NCBI RefSeq assembly: GCF_037975245.1
Contig: NC_092575.1
Location: 11,628,501-11,692,500 of the forward strand
Length of the DNA: 64,000 bases
DNA from: Apostichopus japonicus
Taxonomy: Eukaryota; Echinodermata; Holothuroidea; Aspidochirotida; Stichopodidae
Direction: 5' to 3'
In this document: piece after piece, positions 49,417 through 64,000 of the stretch
How the letters are laid out: every line of letters starts with the position of its first letter
How positions within the stretch are numbered: position 1 is the stretch's first letter
The notes under the pieces: generated by a model
What the model saw: only the letters and a program-made list of their open reading frames with translations
What the model was told of the DNA's origin: nothing
Database searches by the model: none
Program-made: the position numbers and the translations under genes

Positions 49417-49700
49417 AGCGTTAGCTCAGAGGTTAACGCCGGTGCCTTTCAATCATAAGGTCCCGAGTTCGAGTCACTCCAAGTTAATGTATGTCGTCCA
49501 GTTACAGAGTTGTTGACAATTGACATTCATAACCATGTATGTTAATTATGAATCTAAGAGACTGACTTCGTTCAGCTTGCGGCTTTGATAAGCCAATTAT
49601 GACTTCCTCGCGAGTTCCTGCTTGCAGGAGGATCTAAAATACATACACTCATACACGCACACTCACATACATACATACATACATACATACATACACGCAC
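49417..49700 (+). mobile_element. tRNA-derived SINE with (ACAT)n tail
   Basis: The head GGAGCGTTAGCTCAGAGGTT, A-box and B-box (CCGAGTTCGAGTCAC) are at tRNA spacing and are followed by CACTCC, which pairs with GGAGCG. The body includes CTTGCGGCTTTGATAAGCC and TCCTGCTTGCAGGAGGATC. It ends in an (ACAT)n tail at about 49668-49694. The dispersed repeat starts right after the tail. Confidence 0.65.
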
Positions 49701-49705
49701 ACAGA

Positions 49706-50244
49706 CACATCCGCCTGCAAGACTACTAAGGTTAACCAACTTTCGGCTAAATTTAGGAAACTGAGAATATACACTTTCGATACAGTATTGTGTTCATACG
49801 GTAGCTTAAAGTGCCATCAACATAAGAACAACGTTGCCTCATTAGTTGACCTTTTTCAGTAAATTGTTTAGATAACAAGATAATATCTTATCAAAAATCA
49901 GATAAATGTTGGATTGCTCCGTTGCATTAACTGAGCAATTAAACATTTTTCTGCAAAATGTTTAAATGACAACTTATCAGAAGATGGGACAATTTTTTAT
50001 GTTGATGGCACTTTTAAGCTTCCGTACTTAATAAGTGCTTAATTAGTCTTCAACCTTCTATAAGAGACGAGTAACATAACAATTCTGCCCCTTGGAAGAG
50101 AGTAAGGGAGAAACTATCAACTACGCTGCCGTCCGATGATACTCTATGCGTAAGATTTTTACAATGATTGTTTTTTATTCATATATTTTTTTAGTAACGT
50201 CTCGGGAACGATATGCTGTAAGGTACCATTTACATCTACTATGT
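49706..50244 (+). repeat. Dispersed ~560-bp repeat with exon-like segment, copy 2
   Basis: It aligns with 19985-20556. Shared blocks include AAATTGTTTAGATAACAAGA, TAATATCTTATCAAAAA and AACGTCTCGGGAACGA. The exon-like frame keeps WKRVREKLS and LPSDDTLC before a GTAAG donor (about 50151), but a small deletion just before TGG shifts the frame. A (TA)n tract follows at 50276-50345. Confidence 0.6.
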
Positions 50245-50273
50245 TATGTAGTGAACAACTGTATCACTTATGT

Positions 50274-50345
<72 letters not shown>

Positions 50346-50351
<6 letters not shown>

Positions 50352-50742
50352 AAGTCTATAAGTAAGGATAGGAAAGCTGCTTATGTCCTAGGGATAGCTT
50401 CAGGGGATTACAAGGCTGGGATTACTTTGTACGTAAAGACTTGCTAATAGGATTAAAGGATAGAGCTAGAGATGAGGAGAGGGGTTACGGGCAGTTGGAC
50501 TGTGGCTTTTGTGAGGTGAGGAGCCAAGGTATTAGGAGACGAGAAAAGGAGAGAAGCGTAAGGGAGTGTGGGAAGATAGCGAGGATAGTGTTGCAAGGAA
50601 GCAGAGGTTGTTTGAGGAGAATTGATGGTAGTGAATTGTGAAAGGAAGCAGTGGAGTTATGTGGAGCTATGTGGAGTTTGAAAAATAAAGAAAGAAAAGC
50701 AACGAATGACACTTTCTTGACACTTATTACCCCACACTACGT

Positions 50743-50745
<3 letters not shown>
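50346..50745. other. No recognisable gene
   Basis: Purine-rich sequence (GAGGAGAGG, AGAGAAGCG) with frames of 66-75 codons on both strands and no support. It is bounded by (TA)n on both sides. Confidence 0.4.
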
Positions 50746-50807
<62 letters not shown>

Positions 50808-50842
50808 AAATATATATGTATACATAAAATATATATATATAC

Positions 50843-50888
<46 letters not shown>
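50746..50888. repeat. (TA)n with ACATAAAATA interruptions
   Basis: TA repeats interrupted twice by CATAAAATATATATGTATA-type units. It abuts the truncated 5' side of the Penelope-like element. Confidence 0.95.
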
Positions 50889-52138
<1,250 letters not shown>

Positions 52139-52355
52139 ATTACTAAGGTAAGCAACAGGGAGGGAACACATCAGGATCGTAAACCTTTACATCGCCTATT
52201 GCGAACCTTTTCATTTTTTGAGATGTTGTGAGTCAAGCGTAATTGTTATCGCTCGTTATCACCGTCTCTTTATTAAACAGTAGGTAAGTCCAAGTTTTAA
52301 TGCTTTTGGTTCTTTCACTCATGTTCTGCAGGATGACAACTTCCTTCAATCGTCC

Positions 52356-62851
<10,496 letters not shown>

Positions 62852-63463
62852 AAGGAGCTATACAATGTGATTGAATAATTACTGGGTTAAATTTGTTTAG
62901 TAGTTAATCATATTATACATCGACACAAATACTAACAACATTTACAATCGGTTAATAAGTAACTAGCCTATAATATTAGCAAGCAATCCTCTATAGAAAT
63001 TATGACTTAAGATAAGAATCAAATTTTCGATCGTTTGGAGTGACGTTACCTTAATAAAATATTTATAATTTTATTATTATTTTGTAGTTTATTTGGAGTT
63101 TGGGGTTAACGTGGAGTGGGGGCGGCCGGTGTGCAAGGATACATTCGAATTTCCAAATTATATCTTTCGTTCTCGCAAAAAAAAGGATAACTGAACTCTT
63201 AATGTGAGAATTCCACAGCCTGTGATTTAAGAGCAAGAGAAATATAGAGAGAGGCATGGGTCCATTTGCCATTATTGATAACTTCTCTTTTGTGAAAACA
63301 TACATGGAGAACGCATGAAATATTTTATCATTGAATTGTTTCCACTAAATGCAGTTAGTAAGAAGAACTGTTTGTGGTACCTTTTGATGAAGTCAATATG
63401 TTTTGTAATTCTAAACATGTAATTGTATAAAACTTGTAAAATATGTCATGTAATAACTTAAGT
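62852..63463. other. 3' flank of gene C up to (TA)n
   Basis: Matches the 3' flank of gene A with small indels and has AATAAA at 63053. It carries about 90 bp (63328-63440: TGAATTGTTTCCACTAAATG to AACTTGTAAAATATG) not seen in gene A. No gene is supported on the minus strand. Confidence 0.6.
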
Positions 63464-63464
63464 A

Positions 63465-63530
<66 letters not shown>
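63464..63530. repeat. (TA)n microsatellite
   Basis: TA repeat with one GTA interruption, marking the 3' end of homology with the gene A locus. Confidence 0.95.
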
Positions 63531-63532
<2 letters not shown>

Positions 63533-64000
63533 ATGGTATCCACTCAACATAAACGGTTATGAAATCAATAACCGGATGTGTAGGTTAAATATTCGAAGAT
63601 AAACTTGTTCATTTGCCTTGGCCGTTATTTCCAATAAATTTGAATTAAGAGAGGGTGTAATTGGGACTTATCTAGCATCATACTTACATTGTATTAAATT
63701 TTGTACTTTACATTCCACTGCCGACGAACATCCCAACGAGACCGAAAATTATAATATTTTCTAACAAAGCACTCTTTATTTGTCAATATGAGTCATATCT
63801 TATTTCTCTGTTTTTTTCTAATAATATTTATTTTAATATTTTTATTTTGTCCATGATTTCTACTTAACGACAGTCAAGTTGTGTCGGTTCGTGCTCAGTC
63901 GTTATAGCGCCATCACCAAATCTTGGGTATAAGCCAATAATGCAAAGCAGCATGCCCGTGGTGACTGAATTAGTGGATGGCCTCGTATTAGGCAAAGCAG
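63531..64000 (+). mobile_element. Penelope-type 3' tail fragment, copy 2 (runs off the window)
   Basis: Matches 44652-45130 with few changes and includes the decayed hammerhead-like core (about 63719-63748) and TTTGTCAATATGAGTCATAT. It continues past the end of the window. Confidence 0.65.

Noticed and set aside
49668-49694. CRISPR-like short repeats (ATAC units, also 20879 and 21606)
   Set aside because: Simple microsatellites or retroelement tails without spacers; the genome is eukaryotic.

Overview
This window is eukaryotic. It has multi-exon genes with GT-AG introns, very long (TA)n tracts, several layers of nested transposons and tRNA-derived repeats, and no prokaryotic gene organisation. 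The repeat content (a Penelope-like element, CR1/L2-type LINE remnants, TIR elements, tRNA-headed SINEs) and the fast-evolving multi-Ig receptor genes suggest a marine invertebrate, perhaps an echinoderm. No species-diagnostic gene is present, so that assignment is inference.

Layout. 1-7.7 kb: a recent 2.98-kb tandem duplication, each copy carrying one possible 3'-terminal coding exon, then a 662-bp tandem array. 7.7-20 kb: gene-poor, with a MITE family (CAGTGGCGGAGC ends), a foldback element with a ~12-bp minisatellite core, a 583-bp MITE and a U2-snRNA-like repeat. 20-26.2 kb: a dispersed exon-bearing repeat and a nested pair of TIR elements (E and F) whose flanks look exchanged. 26.3-33.4 kb: Ig-superfamily receptor gene A, 8 coding exons and 5 Ig-like domains, broken by one in-frame stop. 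33.8-41.45 kb: a small MITE, then a 7.3-kb element with terminal inverted repeats carrying a minus-strand gene with a SAM-like N-terminus, one exon of which is tandemly triplicated. 41.45-45.1 kb: a chain of elements separated by (TA)n (hAT-like, solo-LTR-like, a 73-bp-arm hairpin, a Penelope tail). 45-50.4 kb: minisatellite, a second U2-like copy, a SINE and the second dispersed repeat. 50.9-52 kb: a 5'-truncated Penelope-like element with a GIY-YIG endonuclease. 52.1-63.5 kb: a second Ig receptor locus (B+C).

Main biological point. In the Ig receptor family every exon junction is phase 1. At the B+C locus a ~4-kb tandem duplication doubled exons 2-4, and the downstream copy lost its signal-peptide exon through a 99-bp deletion. 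What remains reads as one open gene: signal peptide, Ig1-Ig2, Ig1'-Ig2', Ig3-Ig4-Ig5, TM and short tail, predicted 831 residues. Gene A is the older 5-Ig form (628 codons plus stop) with GAA to TAA at codon 371. The locus looks like a receptor family caught during domain-number change, with breakpoints in (TA)n and Penelope tail sequence.

Exon models come from reading splice sites and frames by eye. No transcript or database evidence was available.
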